Positions 32,952 to 42,079 of a stretch of 64,000 nucleotides of DNA are shown here, in pieces. Numbering within the stretch: the stretch's first letter is position 1; the number at the start of each line of letters is the position of its first letter. Below the pieces are notes generated by a model. That model was not told the DNA's origin and made no database searches. It saw only the letters and a list, made by a program, of their open reading frames with translations. The stretch is from Microbispora corallina (GTDB taxonomy: Bacteria > Actinomycetota > Actinomycetes > Streptosporangiales > Streptosporangiaceae), in contig NZ_BOOC01000043.1 in NCBI RefSeq assembly GCF_016863035.1, positions 22,065-86,064 of the forward strand. The letters run 5' to 3'. Made by a program: the position numbers and the translations under genes.

Positions 32952-35942
32952 ATGCCCGGTCACGCCCCCGAGGACGGCCTGCGCTTCACTGTGCTGGGAC
33001 CCGTCCTGGCGTGGCGCGACGCGGTCGAACTCGACCTCGGCACGCCTTTGCAACGCTCCATTCTGGCGATGCTGCTGCTTCGGGAGGGCCACGCGGTCAC
33101 GCCGACCGAGATGATCGACGGGGTGTGGGGCGAGGACGCGCCGCCGCGGGCGCTGGGGGCCCTGCGCACCTACGTCTCCCGGCTGCGGACCGTGCTGGAG
33201 CCCGGCCGCTCCCCCCGCACCCGCCCCGAGCTGCTCACCTCCGTCGGCCGCGGCTACGCCCTGCGCCTGGACGCCGACCGGCTCGACCTCGGGGTCTTCG
33301 AGCGCGAGTGCGCGGCGGCGGAGTCCGCCCGCCGTTCCGGCGACCTGGAGGAGGCGGCCGGACGCCTGCGGGCCGCCCTGGGCCTGTGGACCGGGGAGCC
33401 GCTGGTCGGCGCCGTCGGCCCGTACGCCGAGCACCAGCGCGGCCGGCTCGTCGAGCGGCGCATGGGCGCGGTCGAGACCTTGATGGACCTCGACCTGCGG
33501 CTCGGCCGGCACGCCGAGGTGATCTCCGAGCTGATCGCGCTCACGGCCGAGCACCCACTGCGCGAGCGGCTGCGCGCCCAGCTCATGCTGGCCTACTACC
33601 GCTGCGGCCGGCAGGCCGAGGCGCTGGCCGTGTTCACCGACACCCGGACCGCGCTGGTCGAGGAGCTCGGCATCGACCCCGGGGCCGAGCTCACCGAGCT
33701 GCACCGGCGCATCCTCGCGGCCGACCCCTCGCTGGCCCTCCCGCGCGAGGCGGCGGCCGTGCGGGAGGCGCCCTCCACACCGGAGGACGAACCGGACGAG
33801 CCGGTCATCGAGATGCCCCGGCCCGCCCAGCTCCCCGCCGCCGTCAGCGACTTCACCGGCCGGACCGGGCTCGTGCACCGCCTGCTCGTGCTGCTGCGCG
33901 GCGAGGGGCCGGGCGAGGGCGTGCCGGTCGCGGCCATGTCGGGCATCGGCGGCGTCGGCAAGACCACGCTGGCCGTCCATGTGGCGCACCTGGCCGAGGA
34001 CGCCTTCCCCGACGGCCAGCTCTACGCGGACCTGCGCGGCTACGGCGCCGAGCCGACGCCGCCGGAGACGGCGCTCGTCGCCTTCCTGCGCGCCCTCGGC
34101 ATCCCCGTGGACGTCATCCCGGACGGCCTCGCCGAGCGGTCGGCGCTGTTCCGGTCGCTGCTCGCGGAGCGGCGCATGCTGGTGCTGCTCGACAACGCCC
34201 GCGACGCCGACCAGGTGGAGCACCTGTTGCCCGGCTCGGCCGGGTGCGCCGCGATCATCACGAGCCGGGGCAAGCTGGCGGACCTGCCCGCGGCCCGGCT
34301 GATCGACCTCGACGTCATGGAGCCCGACGAGGCCCTGTCGCTGCTGGCCGCCGTGGCCGGGCGCGACCGGGTCGCCGCCGAACGGGCCGCCGCGATGGAC
34401 GTGGTGGCGGCCTGCGGGTTCCTCCCGCTCGCGGTGCGGATCGTCGCGGCCCGGCTGGCGGCCCGGCCCTCGTGGACGGTCGCCTCCCTCGTCCCCCGGC
34501 TGGCGGACGAGCGGCGCAGGCTCGACGAGATGAAGATCGGCAACCTCGCCGTCTCGGCCACCTTCGCCCTCGGGTACGGCCAGCTCGACCCGCGCCAGGC
34601 CCGGGCGTTCCGCCTGCTCTCGCTGCCCACCGGCTCGGACATCTCGGTCCTCGCCGCGGCGGCCGTGCTCGACCTCACACCATACGAGGCCGAGGACCTG
34701 CTGGAGTCGCTCGTCGACGCGAGCCTGCTCGAGGCCCCCGCGCCGGGCCGGTACCGCTTCCACGACCTGCTGAAGCTCTTCGCCCGGCGGCAGTCGGAGG
34801 AGGCGGACGAGCCGGCCGCGCGCTCTCTCGCGCTGCGCCGGCTGCTGGGCTTCTACCTCGCCTCGGCCCGGTCGGCCCACCGGCTCGCGTACGAGGGCAG
34901 CGCGATCGCCGACAACCTCGTCGATCTCGGCGTCCAGGGGCACACGTTCTCCTCGGCCGACGAGGCCGTGGCGTGGCTGTCGGTGGAGGCGGAGGACCTG
35001 TTCGCCTCGATCGCGCAGACGGCGGCGCAGGCGGGCGGCGACGACCTGCTGCCCGCGGCCGACCTGCTGCTCGCGATGGAGCCGCTGCTGGAGTCGGGCA
35101 CGAACCAGCGCGAGTTCGAGCATCGCGGCTCGGCCCTGCTGGCCGCGGCCGAGCGCGTGGGCGACCGGCATGCCGAGATGCGCTGCCGGTACGTGCTGGG
35201 CCGGGTGCTCTTCGGGGCGAACCGGCTCGACGAGGCCGAGCGGCAGTTCCTGGCGGCCCGCGACGCCGGGGAGGAGACCGGCGACCACGTCGTGCTCGGC
35301 GAGACCTGCAACGCGCTCGCGGTCGTGGCCGGCCGGCAGCGCCGGCACACCGAGGCGCTGGACTGGTTCGACCGGGCGAGCGCGATCTACCGGGAGGTCG
35401 GCAACCCCGCCGGGGAGGCGCTCGTGCTGAGCTACTCGGCCCGCGACCACCTCGGCCTCGGCCACCCCGAGGCGGCCATCGCCGCCTCCGAGCGGGGGCT
35501 GGCCATCTTCACCGAGATCGGCAGCGGCGCCGGGGTCGCCCGGGCGCGCTACCACCTGGGCATCGTGCTGTCGTTCGTCGGCCGGCTCAACGAGGCCGTC
35601 GTCCACCACGCCGAGTGTCTCGCGTTCTTCCGCGCCAGCAACCAGCGGGTGTGGGAGCAGCGGGTCTGCTACCGGCTCGCCGCGACGTTCATCGCCGCCG
35701 GAAGATACGCCGAGGCCGTCCGCCACGCCGAGCAGGCGCTGACGGTCAGCCGCGAGATCACCCACCCGTACGGCGAGGCGCAGTCACTGGCCGCGCTCGG
35801 CAAGGCCCTCCTCGGGCTCGGCGAGACCGCCCGGGGGAGGGACGCTCTCGGCAAGGCCCTCGACCTGTTCGGCAGGCTCGGCTCCCCGGAGGCCGACGAC
35901 GTCCGGGCCCTCCTGCGGGAAGTCGATCAGGTCGAGACGTAG
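32952..35942 (+). CDS. AfsR/SARP-family regulator with BTAD, NB-ARC and TPR domains
   Basis: 996 aa. Order: winged helix of the OmpR/SARP type (about residues 10-100, with RSILAMLLLREGHAVTPTEM and YVSRLRTVLEPGR), BTAD (about 105-255), an NB-ARC ATPase with Walker A GIGGVGKTT near residue 330 and LVLLDNARDADQV as Walker B, then TPR repeats over roughly 600-980. This is the full AfsR architecture, seen in pathway or global regulators of secondary metabolism. No biosynthetic cluster is visible nearby. ATG 32952 is preferred. It is divergent from a small secreted-protein gene. Confidence 0.92.
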   Translation: MPGHAPEDGLRFTVLGPVLAWRDAVELDLGTPLQRSILAMLLLREGHAVTPTEMIDGVWGEDAPPRALGALRTYVSRLRTVLEPGRSPRTRPELLTSVGRGYALRLDADRLDLGVFERECAAAESARRSGDLEEAAGRLRAALGLWTGEPLVGAVGPYAEHQRGRLVERRMGAVETLMDLDLRLGRHAEVISELIALTAEHPLRERLRAQLMLAYYRCGRQAEALAVFTDTRTALVEELGIDPGAELTELHRRILAADPSLALPREAAAVREAPSTPEDEPDEPVIEMPRPAQLPAAVSDFTGRTGLVHRLLVLLRGEGPGEGVPVAAMSGIGGVGKTTLAVHVAHLAEDAFPDGQLYADLRGYGAEPTPPETALVAFLRALGIPVDVIPDGLAERSALFRSLLAERRMLVLLDNARDADQVEHLLPGSAGCAAIITSRGKLADLPAARLIDLDVMEPDEALSLLAAVAGRDRVAAERAAAMDVVAACGFLPLAVRIVAARLAARPSWTVASLVPRLADERRRLDEMKIGNLAVSATFALGYGQLDPRQARAFRLLSLPTGSDISVLAAAAVLDLTPYEAEDLLESLVDASLLEAPAPGRYRFHDLLKLFARRQSEEADEPAARSLALRRLLGFYLASARSAHRLAYEGSAIADNLVDLGVQGHTFSSADEAVAWLSVEAEDLFASIAQTAAQAGGDDLLPAADLLLAMEPLLESGTNQREFEHRGSALLAAAERVGDRHAEMRCRYVLGRVLFGANRLDEAERQFLAARDAGEETGDHVVLGETCNALAVVAGRQRRHTEALDWFDRASAIYREVGNPAGEALVLSYSARDHLGLGHPEAAIAASERGLAIFTEIGSGAGVARARYHLGIVLSFVGRLNEAVVHHAECLAFFRASNQRVWEQRVCYRLAATFIAAGRYAEAVRHAEQALTVSREITHPYGEAQSLAALGKALLGLGETARGRDALGKALDLFGRLGSPEADDVRALLREVDQVET

Positions 35943-36346
35943 GTCGTCGTCCAGGCGCGACATCCGGACGTGGTTGATCACCGGTTGCTCTCCCGCTCGG
36001 TCGTCTCCGGCCGGACGTGCGCCCGCGCCGTGGGGATGCCCGGCCGGCCGCCGGCCGTCACCGGGCGCGCAGGGGGCCCGGACTCTTCCGGAGCGCCTGG
36101 TGACGGCTCGCCGCCTCACTCGACGACCGGCCGGACTGGTCGCGCCCCGGAGGGACGCTCCCGGTGGGCGAGGGTCCCGAACCCCCCCGGTCCCTCGCCC
36201 ACCTCCACAGTCGCCGGTGCCGTTCAACGTCGGATCAACACGGGTTTGCAACGCCGGTCAGACGCCGTTCACGCCCCGATCAGCGCCCGCCGTCGTAGTG
36301 CGCGCTTCGTGGTCGGCGGGGGCGGTCGTGGTGCGCGGCCTCGTGG
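35943..36346. other. Intergenic stretch without a supported gene
   Basis: About 400 bases lie between the AfsR-type gene and the convergent methyltransferase gene. It has no convincing reading frame. An imperfect 26-base direct repeat occurs at 36293-36318 and 36326-36352 (TCGTAGTGCGCGC... and TCGTGGTGCGCGG...), the last bases of which enter the methyltransferase end. No hairpin with a clear terminator role was found. Confidence 0.5.
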
Positions 36347-37816
36347 TCAGCGCGGGCCGGGAACGCGTAAGAAGCCCTCGGCGACCAGCGACCGGAGGGC
36401 GGCGGGGGCGCGCTCGACCAGGGCCGCCTCGTCCTCCCCGGTCAGCTCGGCGATCGCGGCCAGCAGCGGCCGGGCCGGCAGGTCGCCGTCCACGACGCCC
36501 GCCAGGGCCGCCTCGACCGTCCCCACGACCGCCGTACGGCGCAGCCCGCGGCTCTGCCGCAGCAGGATCCTCTCGGGATGGTCGGCCCCCGGCGGGCCGA
36601 TCCGCTCCTCGACCAGCCCCTCGGCCACCGCCAGCGGCGTGTCGAGCAGGTCGTCGCCGGACATGCGGTGGGCGGTCGCCACGGCCCGCAGCACGTCCTC
36701 CACCTGCGCGCCCACGGGAAGCTCGACCTGCTGCGTGAGCTCCTCGACGCGCACGACCGGGTTCAGCGAGCCGGAGTCGTGCAGGACGATCCAGCCGAAG
36801 CCGACGCCGGTGACGTCCATGGACTCCAGCCACGCCAGCCACTCGTCGTACCGCTCCCGGTAGGCCGACGTGCCGTGCTCGGCCGAGTCGCGCAGCCACA
36901 GCTCGACGTACTCGGCCGGATCCTGCACGTCCCGCTGCACGACCCAGCCGTCGCAGCCGGTCTCCTCCAGCCAGCCGCCCACCCTGTCCTGCCAGTCCTC
37001 GCCCTTGACGTGCAGCCAGTTGGCCAGGAACCGCGCATGGCCGCCCGGCGCGAGATGGCGCGGCGTGCCGCGGACGAGGTCGCGGCAGAACTCGTCGGCC
37101 CGGAAGCCGGACTCGCGGTAGCTGTAGCGGGCCGCCGGGGAGATCACGAACGGCGGGTTGGACACCACGAGGTCGAAGCGCTCGCCCTCCACCGGGTCGT
37201 ACATCGACCCCTCCCGGGCGTCCACCCCGGTCACGTCGGACAGGCCCCAGCTCAGGCGGGCCAGCCGGAGCGCGCGGCGGTTCACGTCGGTGGCGACGAC
37301 CTCGCCGGCCCGCCCGGCGAGGTGGAGGACCTGCACGCCGCAGCCGGTGCCGAGGTCCAGCGCCCGGCCGACCGGCCCGGTCCACGCCAGCTGCGCCAGG
37401 TTGGCCGACGCGCCCCCGGCGCCGACGACGTGGTCGGGCCGCAGCGACGGGTCCCCCGGCCGCACCTTACGGTCGGAGACGACCCAGGCGGGCCGGTCGG
37501 CGCCGGTGTCCCAGGGCTGCAGGTGGACGGTGGCCTGGACGGTGTCGCCGAGCCGCACCAGCAGCCCGGCGTCGATGAGGTCGAACAGCGGCAGGTCGGC
37601 GGCCGCCATGCTCACGGGGGCGCCGAGCCACCACAACCGGATCAGCGTCGCCAGCGGATCTCCGTCCCTGGTCGCCCGCATCGCGGGGACGATCTCCTCG
37701 CGGGCCAGGGCCGAGGCGGCGGGATCGCCGAGCCGCTCCCGCACGCCGTCGATCGTGTATCCGGTCTCCGCGAGCCTGTCACGAAGCCGTCGGACCAGGT
37801 CAGAAGGGGCGTCCAC
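36347..37816 (-). CDS. Two-domain SAM-dependent methyltransferase (PrmC/HemK-like)
   Basis: 489 aa. An N-terminal domain of about 140 residues (DUF7059-like) precedes a class I methyltransferase with the AdoMet motif DLGTGCGVQVLHLA near residue 153 and an NPPF tetrad (VVSNPPFVI) that marks transfer to amide or amino nitrogen. A C-terminal domain (about residues 330-489) adds a winged-helix-like segment. GTG 37816 starts the frame. The target could be rRNA, protein glutamine or DNA, and cannot be fixed here. Confidence 0.85.
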   Translation of the reverse strand: MDAPSDLVRRLRDRLAETGYTIDGVRERLGDPAASALAREEIVPAMRATRDGDPLATLIRLWWLGAPVSMAAADLPLFDLIDAGLLVRLGDTVQATVHLQPWDTGADRPAWVVSDRKVRPGDPSLRPDHVVGAGGASANLAQLAWTGPVGRALDLGTGCGVQVLHLAGRAGEVVATDVNRRALRLARLSWGLSDVTGVDAREGSMYDPVEGERFDLVVSNPPFVISPAARYSYRESGFRADEFCRDLVRGTPRHLAPGGHARFLANWLHVKGEDWQDRVGGWLEETGCDGWVVQRDVQDPAEYVELWLRDSAEHGTSAYRERYDEWLAWLESMDVTGVGFGWIVLHDSGSLNPVVRVEELTQQVELPVGAQVEDVLRAVATAHRMSGDDLLDTPLAVAEGLVEERIGPPGADHPERILLRQSRGLRRTAVVGTVEAALAGVVDGDLPARPLLAAIAELTGEDEAALVERAPAALRSLVAEGFLRVPGPR

Positions 37817-37969
37817 GGAACGAATCTATCGCGGTGCGGCCGGGGCTCAGGCGCCGTTTCCGGATGTGGCCGCGGCCGCCGGCGGGCGGGAGCTGTAAGC
37901 GATTCGCAAGTGCCGTTCAAGCGGGTGGGCCTATCTGTGTTCGATAGCCCCACCCGTGAGGACCCCGAG

Positions 37970-38362
37970 ATGCTGATCCCCTGCCTGGCCTGCGACTCCC
38001 GCTTCCGTCCCGACGAGTTCTTCGGCGCCTGCCACGACTACAACCGCGGCCGGGACCTCGTCGCGTGGACCTGCCCCCGCTGCGGCAACCGCGACGACGT
38101 CCGGATCTTCCCCGGCGAGCTCGGGTTCGGGTACGTCCGGCGCGGCAGGTACGACGTCCAGGACCGGATCCGGGTGCCCGGCATGCGGCGGCGGCGCCAC
38201 GAGCTGCGGCTGGACATCTGCCTCGACGAGCACGTCTGGCGCGTCCGCGCCCGTGACCTCCCCGGCGACGGGTCCCGGCCGTTCCGCCGCACCCCCTTCT
38301 ACGAGGACACCGGCCCGTTCGACCAGACCGGGCCCTTCGACGCGGCCGGAGCCCGCGGCTGA
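37970..38362 (+). CDS. Small double-CxxC protein
   Basis: 130 aa. Two CxxC pairs (PCLACDS near residue 5 and TCPRCGN near residue 35) could hold one zinc ion, as in a zinc ribbon. The middle is basic (GMRRRRHELRLDICLDEHVWR), and the C-terminus is low complexity with the repeated GPFD motif. ATG 37970 has GAGG at a suitable distance. The start lies 153 bases from the divergent methyltransferase. No family is recognised; a nucleic-acid-binding role is only a guess. Confidence 0.65.
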   Translation: MLIPCLACDSRFRPDEFFGACHDYNRGRDLVAWTCPRCGNRDDVRIFPGELGFGYVRRGRYDVQDRIRVPGMRRRRHELRLDICLDEHVWRVRARDLPGDGSRPFRRTPFYEDTGPFDQTGPFDAAGARG

Positions 38363-38401
38363 CGGAACGCGCCGGTCAGGCCGAGGAGCCCCCGGGAGAC
38401 C

Positions 38402-38998
38402 CTAGGAGGACGGCATCCGGAGGCTGTGCCACGCGGCCTCGCCGAGCTCCCCGATCTCGTCCTCGGTGGGCTGGTGGGCGCCGGCGAACCACAGGCGGCA
38501 CATCTCCTGGGCCGGGCCGAGCCAGAGCACGTAGCACATGGTCGGCGGCACCGGCCGGAGCACGCCGTCCTTCATGTGGGGCCGCCACCAGTCGGCCACC
38601 TGACGCAGGAACGCGCGCCGCGACTCGGCCACCTCCGGCCCCCCGGGCTCGTTGCGCCGCGGGGGCCGCTCGCTGATGAGCAGCCGCGCGCGCTCGGGGT
38701 GCTCGCCGCACCACGCCATGTGGAAGGCGACGATCGCCTCGATCCCGGCGCGCGCGTCCTCGTGGCGGGTGATCTCAGCGAGGAAGGCGTTCTGGTACGC
38801 GTCGAGGATCTCGGCGTAGAGCACGCCGAAGACGTGTTCCTTGCTCGTGAAGTGGTGGTAGAAGCTCCCGACGCTGACGCCGCTCTCCTCGCGGAGGCTG
38901 GCGAGCGTCGTGGCCGAGACGCCGCTCTGGCTGAACCGGCGCAGCGCGCCCTCGATGATCCTGGTGCGGCCGTCGCGTCCGTTCTTCGAGGTCTTCAC
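38402..38998 (-). CDS. TetR-family transcriptional regulator
   Basis: 198 aa. The DNA-binding region is clear (RTRIIEGALRRFSQSGVSATTLASLREESGVSVGSFYHHFTSKEHVF). The rest is a helical ligand domain (AWCGEHPERARLLISERPPR is typical of one TetR subfamily). GTG 38998 overlaps the stop of the acetyltransferase gene (GTGA), so both are probably one transcript. The frame is open to 39487 but that overlaps the acetyltransferase. Confidence 0.88.
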   Translation of the reverse strand: MKTSKNGRDGRTRIIEGALRRFSQSGVSATTLASLREESGVSVGSFYHHFTSKEHVFGVLYAEILDAYQNAFLAEITRHEDARAGIEAIVAFHMAWCGEHPERARLLISERPPRRNEPGGPEVAESRRAFLRQVADWWRPHMKDGVLRPVPPTMCYVLWLGPAQEMCRLWFAGAHQPTEDEIGELGEAAWHSLRMPSS

Positions 38999-39531
38999 AC
39001 GGTCAATGGTGACCCAACAGAACCTTGTTCTGCAAATATGGTGTCCGATTTGACCACCACACACCCGGACTGGACCCTCATTGTCGCATCCGGCCACGCC
39101 TTCCGCACCATCGACAGCACTTTCCGGTTCTCGGCCATGACGTCCATGCCGAGCGACGTCGCCCCCCGGGCGGCCGCCCTGCGCAGGAGCGTGCGCACGA
39201 GCCGGGAGCCCACCCCGAGGTCCTGCCAGTCGTCGCCGACCACGACCGCGATCTCCACCTCGCCGTCCGCCAGGTGGCTCATCGCGTGCCCGACGACCGT
39301 GTCGCCGTGGACGGCCAGCAGCGCGTCGCGCCGCCCGTCCCTGGTGATCATCGTCCGGACCAGCGACCCGCCGGGGTTGGCCAGGCCGGTGAAGAAGCGG
39401 CGCGTCTGCGAGGCCAGGGACAGGCCGGCCAGGAAGGCGCGCAGCCGCTCGCCGTCGTCGAGCCGGGCCGGCCGCACCTCCACCCATCCCGTACGGCGAG
39501 AGGGCGTGTGCCCGACCTGAGTTCGCTGCAT
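38995..39531 (-). CDS. GNAT-family acetyltransferase
   Basis: 178 aa from ATG 39531, with GGAG 9 bases upstream. The GNAT pattern includes VEVRPARLDDGERLRAFLAGLS, VVGHAMSHLADGEVEIAVVVGDDWQDLGVGSRLVRTLL (the coenzyme A loop DLGVGS) and MDVMAENRKVLSMV. ATG 39546 and TTG 39567 are also in frame. The start lies about 70 bases from the divergent HxlR gene; its stop overlaps the TetR start. Substrate unknown. Confidence 0.85.
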   Translation of the reverse strand: MQRTQVGHTPSRRTGWVEVRPARLDDGERLRAFLAGLSLASQTRRFFTGLANPGGSLVRTMITRDGRRDALLAVHGDTVVGHAMSHLADGEVEIAVVVGDDWQDLGVGSRLVRTLLRRAAARGATSLGMDVMAENRKVLSMVRKAWPDATMRVQSGCVVVKSDTIFAEQGSVGSPLTV

Positions 39532-39602
39532 GGACTCAGACTCCATCGGCACGGCTAGGTCTGTCAAGTAGACTTAGATGAGGTGAGAGGTCATTGAATA
39601 CG

Positions 39603-40079
39603 ATGCGTGACATGCGGCGGTATCGGGTGGAGAACTGCTCCATCGAGCGGACCCTCGCCGTGCTCGGCGAGAAGTGGACGTTCCTCGTCCTGCGCGAGGC
39701 GTTCAACGGCGTGCGGCGGTTCGCGGACCTGCAGGCCCTCACGGGCGCGCCCCGGCAGGTGCTCAGCGCCCGCCTGACCCGGCTGGTGGACGAGGGCCTG
39801 CTGCGCAAGGTGCCCTACCAGGAGCCCGGCCAGCGGCAGCGCGACGAGTACCGGCTGACCCAGAAGGGCCTCGACCTGTACCCCATCATGATCGCGCTGA
39901 TGCACTGGGGCGACCGCTACGTGGCCGACCCCGAGGGCCCGCCGGTCGTGGTGACCCACCGGGACTGCGGGGCACCCGTCTCCCTCCACATGACCTGTGC
40001 GGACGGCCACGAGGTGGCCGGGCCGCGCGAGGCCACCCCGCAGCCCGGGCCCGGCGCACGGCTGAGCGCCACCGCCTGA
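39603..40079 (+). CDS. HxlR-family transcriptional regulator
   Basis: 158 aa. HxlR features are clear: CSIERTLAVLGEKWTFLVLREAFNGVRRFADLQALTGAPRQVLSARL, followed by the wing EYRLTQKGLDLYPIMIALMHWGDRY. ATG 39603 is chosen over TTG 39594 and ATG 39612. The conserved N-terminal cysteine (ENCS) may sense electrophiles, as in YodB/HypR members. Two more cysteines lie in the C-terminus. It is divergent from the acetyltransferase pair, and the 70-base gap between them is the likely shared control region. Confidence 0.88.
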   Translation: MRDMRRYRVENCSIERTLAVLGEKWTFLVLREAFNGVRRFADLQALTGAPRQVLSARLTRLVDEGLLRKVPYQEPGQRQRDEYRLTQKGLDLYPIMIALMHWGDRYVADPEGPPVVVTHRDCGAPVSLHMTCADGHEVAGPREATPQPGPGARLSATA

Positions 40080-40223
40080 GCGCCACCGCCTGAGGCGGCC
40101 GCCCGGGCCCCCGGGTGAGGCCGCGCGCACTAGACTCCGCCCCTGGCGGCGCGACCCCGCGCCCGCCCCGGACGAGATGTGCGCCGTACCCGGCCCGCAC
40201 GACGACGCACGCGAGGAGACGTC

Positions 40224-41099
40224 ATGGGCGCTGTCCCGCCGCCCGCCGCCCCGCACGCCCCCGAGCCCCGTCCGCTGGACGTGCGGTGGATCCACGGCTC
40301 GCCGTCGGCCAAGCACAACACCGACCCCGACATCCAGGTCCACTGGTACGACGGGCACACGGTGGTGCTGCGGCAGAACAAGGCGGTCGACTACGAGGCG
40401 CCGTTCCTGTTCCTGCTCTTCGGCGCGGACCGGGCCGTGCTGGTCGACACCGGGGCCACCGCCTCCCCCGATTTCTTCCCGCTGCGGCGGGTCGTGGACG
40501 GCCTCGTGGCCGAGTGGCGCGCCCGGCACCCCCGGGAGGCGTACGAACTGCTCGTGCTGCACACGCACGGGCACGGCGACCACGTGGCGGGCGACGGGCA
40601 GTTCGCCGACCGGCCGGACACCACGGTGGTGGGCGCGGACCGGGCCGCCGCCTGGGCCTTCTTCGGCTTCGACGAGGACCCGGACGCGATCGCCGAGGTA
40701 GACCTCGGCGGCCGCGTGCTGGAGTGCCTGGCGACCCCCGGCCACCACGAGGCGGCCGTGACGTACTACGACCCGTGGACCGGGCTGCTGCTCACCGGCG
40801 ACACGGTCTACCCCGGGCGCCTGTACATCGCCGACTGGGCGTCCTTCACCCGCACGATCGACCGGCTCATCGCGTTCTCCGAGAGCAGGCCGGTCACCCA
40901 CGTCCTCGGCTGCCACATCGAGATGACCACGCGGCCGGGGGTGGACTACCCGATCCGCACGACGTACCAGCCGGACGAGCCGCCGCTGGAGCTGACGACC
41001 GGGCACCTGCGGGAGATCCGCGCGGCCATCGAGGAGATCGGCGACCGGACGGGCCGGCACGCCTACCGCGACTTCGTCATCTGCCGCGGCGACGGCTGA
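40224..41099 (+). CDS. Metallo-beta-lactamase fold hydrolase
   Basis: 291 aa from ATG 40224, preceded by GAGGAG. The di-zinc motif HTHGHGDH is at about residue 115; further ligands are the histidine in ATPGHHEAAV and the aspartate in LLLTGDTVYPGR, and a last histidine in LGCHIEM. No signal peptide is present, so it is cytoplasmic. The family covers glyoxalase II, lactonases and other hydrolases; nothing narrows the substrate here. It is followed 60 bases later by a SURF1 gene and may be in one transcript. Confidence 0.88.
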   Translation: MGAVPPPAAPHAPEPRPLDVRWIHGSPSAKHNTDPDIQVHWYDGHTVVLRQNKAVDYEAPFLFLLFGADRAVLVDTGATASPDFFPLRRVVDGLVAEWRARHPREAYELLVLHTHGHGDHVAGDGQFADRPDTTVVGADRAAAWAFFGFDEDPDAIAEVDLGGRVLECLATPGHHEAAVTYYDPWTGLLLTGDTVYPGRLYIADWASFTRTIDRLIAFSESRPVTHVLGCHIEMTTRPGVDYPIRTTYQPDEPPLELTTGHLREIRAAIEEIGDRTGRHAYRDFVICRGDG

Positions 41100-41158
41100 G
41101 CGCCCGCCCGGCGCGGGCCGGAGGCGGGACCACTCGGGGTCGTGCCTACGCTGGTGAC

Positions 41159-41938
41159 GTGTACCGGTTCCTCCTCACGCCGCGCTGGATCGGGTTCCAC
41201 CTGCTCGTCCTCGCGCTGATCCCCGCCTTCCTCTTCCTGGGGAGATGGCAGTGGGGGCGGTTCGAGGAGAGGTCGGCGAGCAGCGCCCGGATCACCGCGA
41301 ACCTCGCCAGCGCCCCCGTGCCGCTCGACCGCCTCGACGCGATCGGCGGGAGCGTTCCCGAGAGCCGGGAGTACCGCCTGGTCACCGCCACCGGCCGCTT
41401 CGACACCGCGCACGAGGTGGTGGTGCGGCGGCGCACCCAGAACAGCCAGGTGGGCTACTACGTGGTGACGCCGCTCGTCACCCCGCAGGGCGCGGTGCTG
41501 GTCAACCGCGGCTGGGTGCCGATGGGCGCCACCGCCGAGGCGGCCCCCGCGGTGCCCGCGCCCCCGTCCGGCGAGGTGACGGTCACCGGCCGCCTCCGGC
41601 CGTCCGAGACGGAGGACTCGACCGGGATCAGGAACCGGCCCGGCCTGCCGCCGAGGCAGGTCCTGCTCGTCAACACCGCCGATCTCGGCAGGGGCCTGCC
41701 GTACCGGCTGTACGGGGGCTTCGTGGAGCTGACCGCGCAGCGGCCGCAGGGCGGGCCGGCGCCCGACCCGCTCCCCGCGCCCGACGTGGGCGGCGGCGGG
41801 GGGCTCAACCTCGCGTACGCGGTGCAGTGGTGGCTGTTCATCGGGGTCGCCGTCGCCGGATGGGTCCTGCTGATCCGCCGCGAGGCCCGCGACCTGCGCG
41901 CCGCCGAGCAGGAGCCGCACGCCACCGCCGCCGTCTAG
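41159..41938 (+). CDS. SURF1-family membrane protein
   Basis: 259 aa from GTG 41159. Two membrane helices, at about residues 8-27 (WIGFHLLVLALIPAFLFLG) and 225-245, bracket the external SURF1 domain. The family marks are GRWQWGRFEER, the central GYYVVTPLVTPQGAVLVNRGWVP, and GGGLNLAYAVQWWLFIGVAV. SURF1 helps assembly of cytochrome c oxidase, probably by heme a placement. The frame is open far upstream, but only this part is conserved. Confidence 0.9.
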   Translation: MYRFLLTPRWIGFHLLVLALIPAFLFLGRWQWGRFEERSASSARITANLASAPVPLDRLDAIGGSVPESREYRLVTATGRFDTAHEVVVRRRTQNSQVGYYVVTPLVTPQGAVLVNRGWVPMGATAEAAPAVPAPPSGEVTVTGRLRPSETEDSTGIRNRPGLPPRQVLLVNTADLGRGLPYRLYGGFVELTAQRPQGGPAPDPLPAPDVGGGGGLNLAYAVQWWLFIGVAVAGWVLLIRREARDLRAAEQEPHATAAV

Positions 41939-41970
41939 ACCACCCGACGGCCTCACACGCCCGCCGTCGT

Positions 41971-42021
41971 CCAGACCTGCCGGGCGCCCAGACCAGCCGG
42001 GCGTCCAGACCAGCCGGGCGT
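41971..42021. repeat. 17-base tandem repeat, three copies
   Basis: CCAGACCTGCCGGGCGC (41971-41987), then CCAGACCAGCCGGGCGT twice (41988-42004, 42005-42021). Copies two and three are identical. It lies in the gap between the convergent SURF1 and MarR genes. It may be a VNTR; no role is visible. Confidence 0.8.
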
Positions 42022-42079
42022 CCACCGCCCCTCGCGGCCGGCGCCGGACCGCCCGGGGCCCTCAGGCGGCCGCGGACGG

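Noticed and set aside
36578..37969. Upstream extension of the plus-strand frame before the double-CxxC gene
   Set aside because: It is antisense to the methyltransferase; only the part from 37970 has a sensible start and composition.
39562..39567. TTGACA on the minus strand as the -35 of the acetyltransferase gene
   Set aside because: No -10 lies at the correct distance.
41971..42021. CRISPR-like array
   Set aside because: The units are directly adjacent with no spacers and are only 17 bases long.
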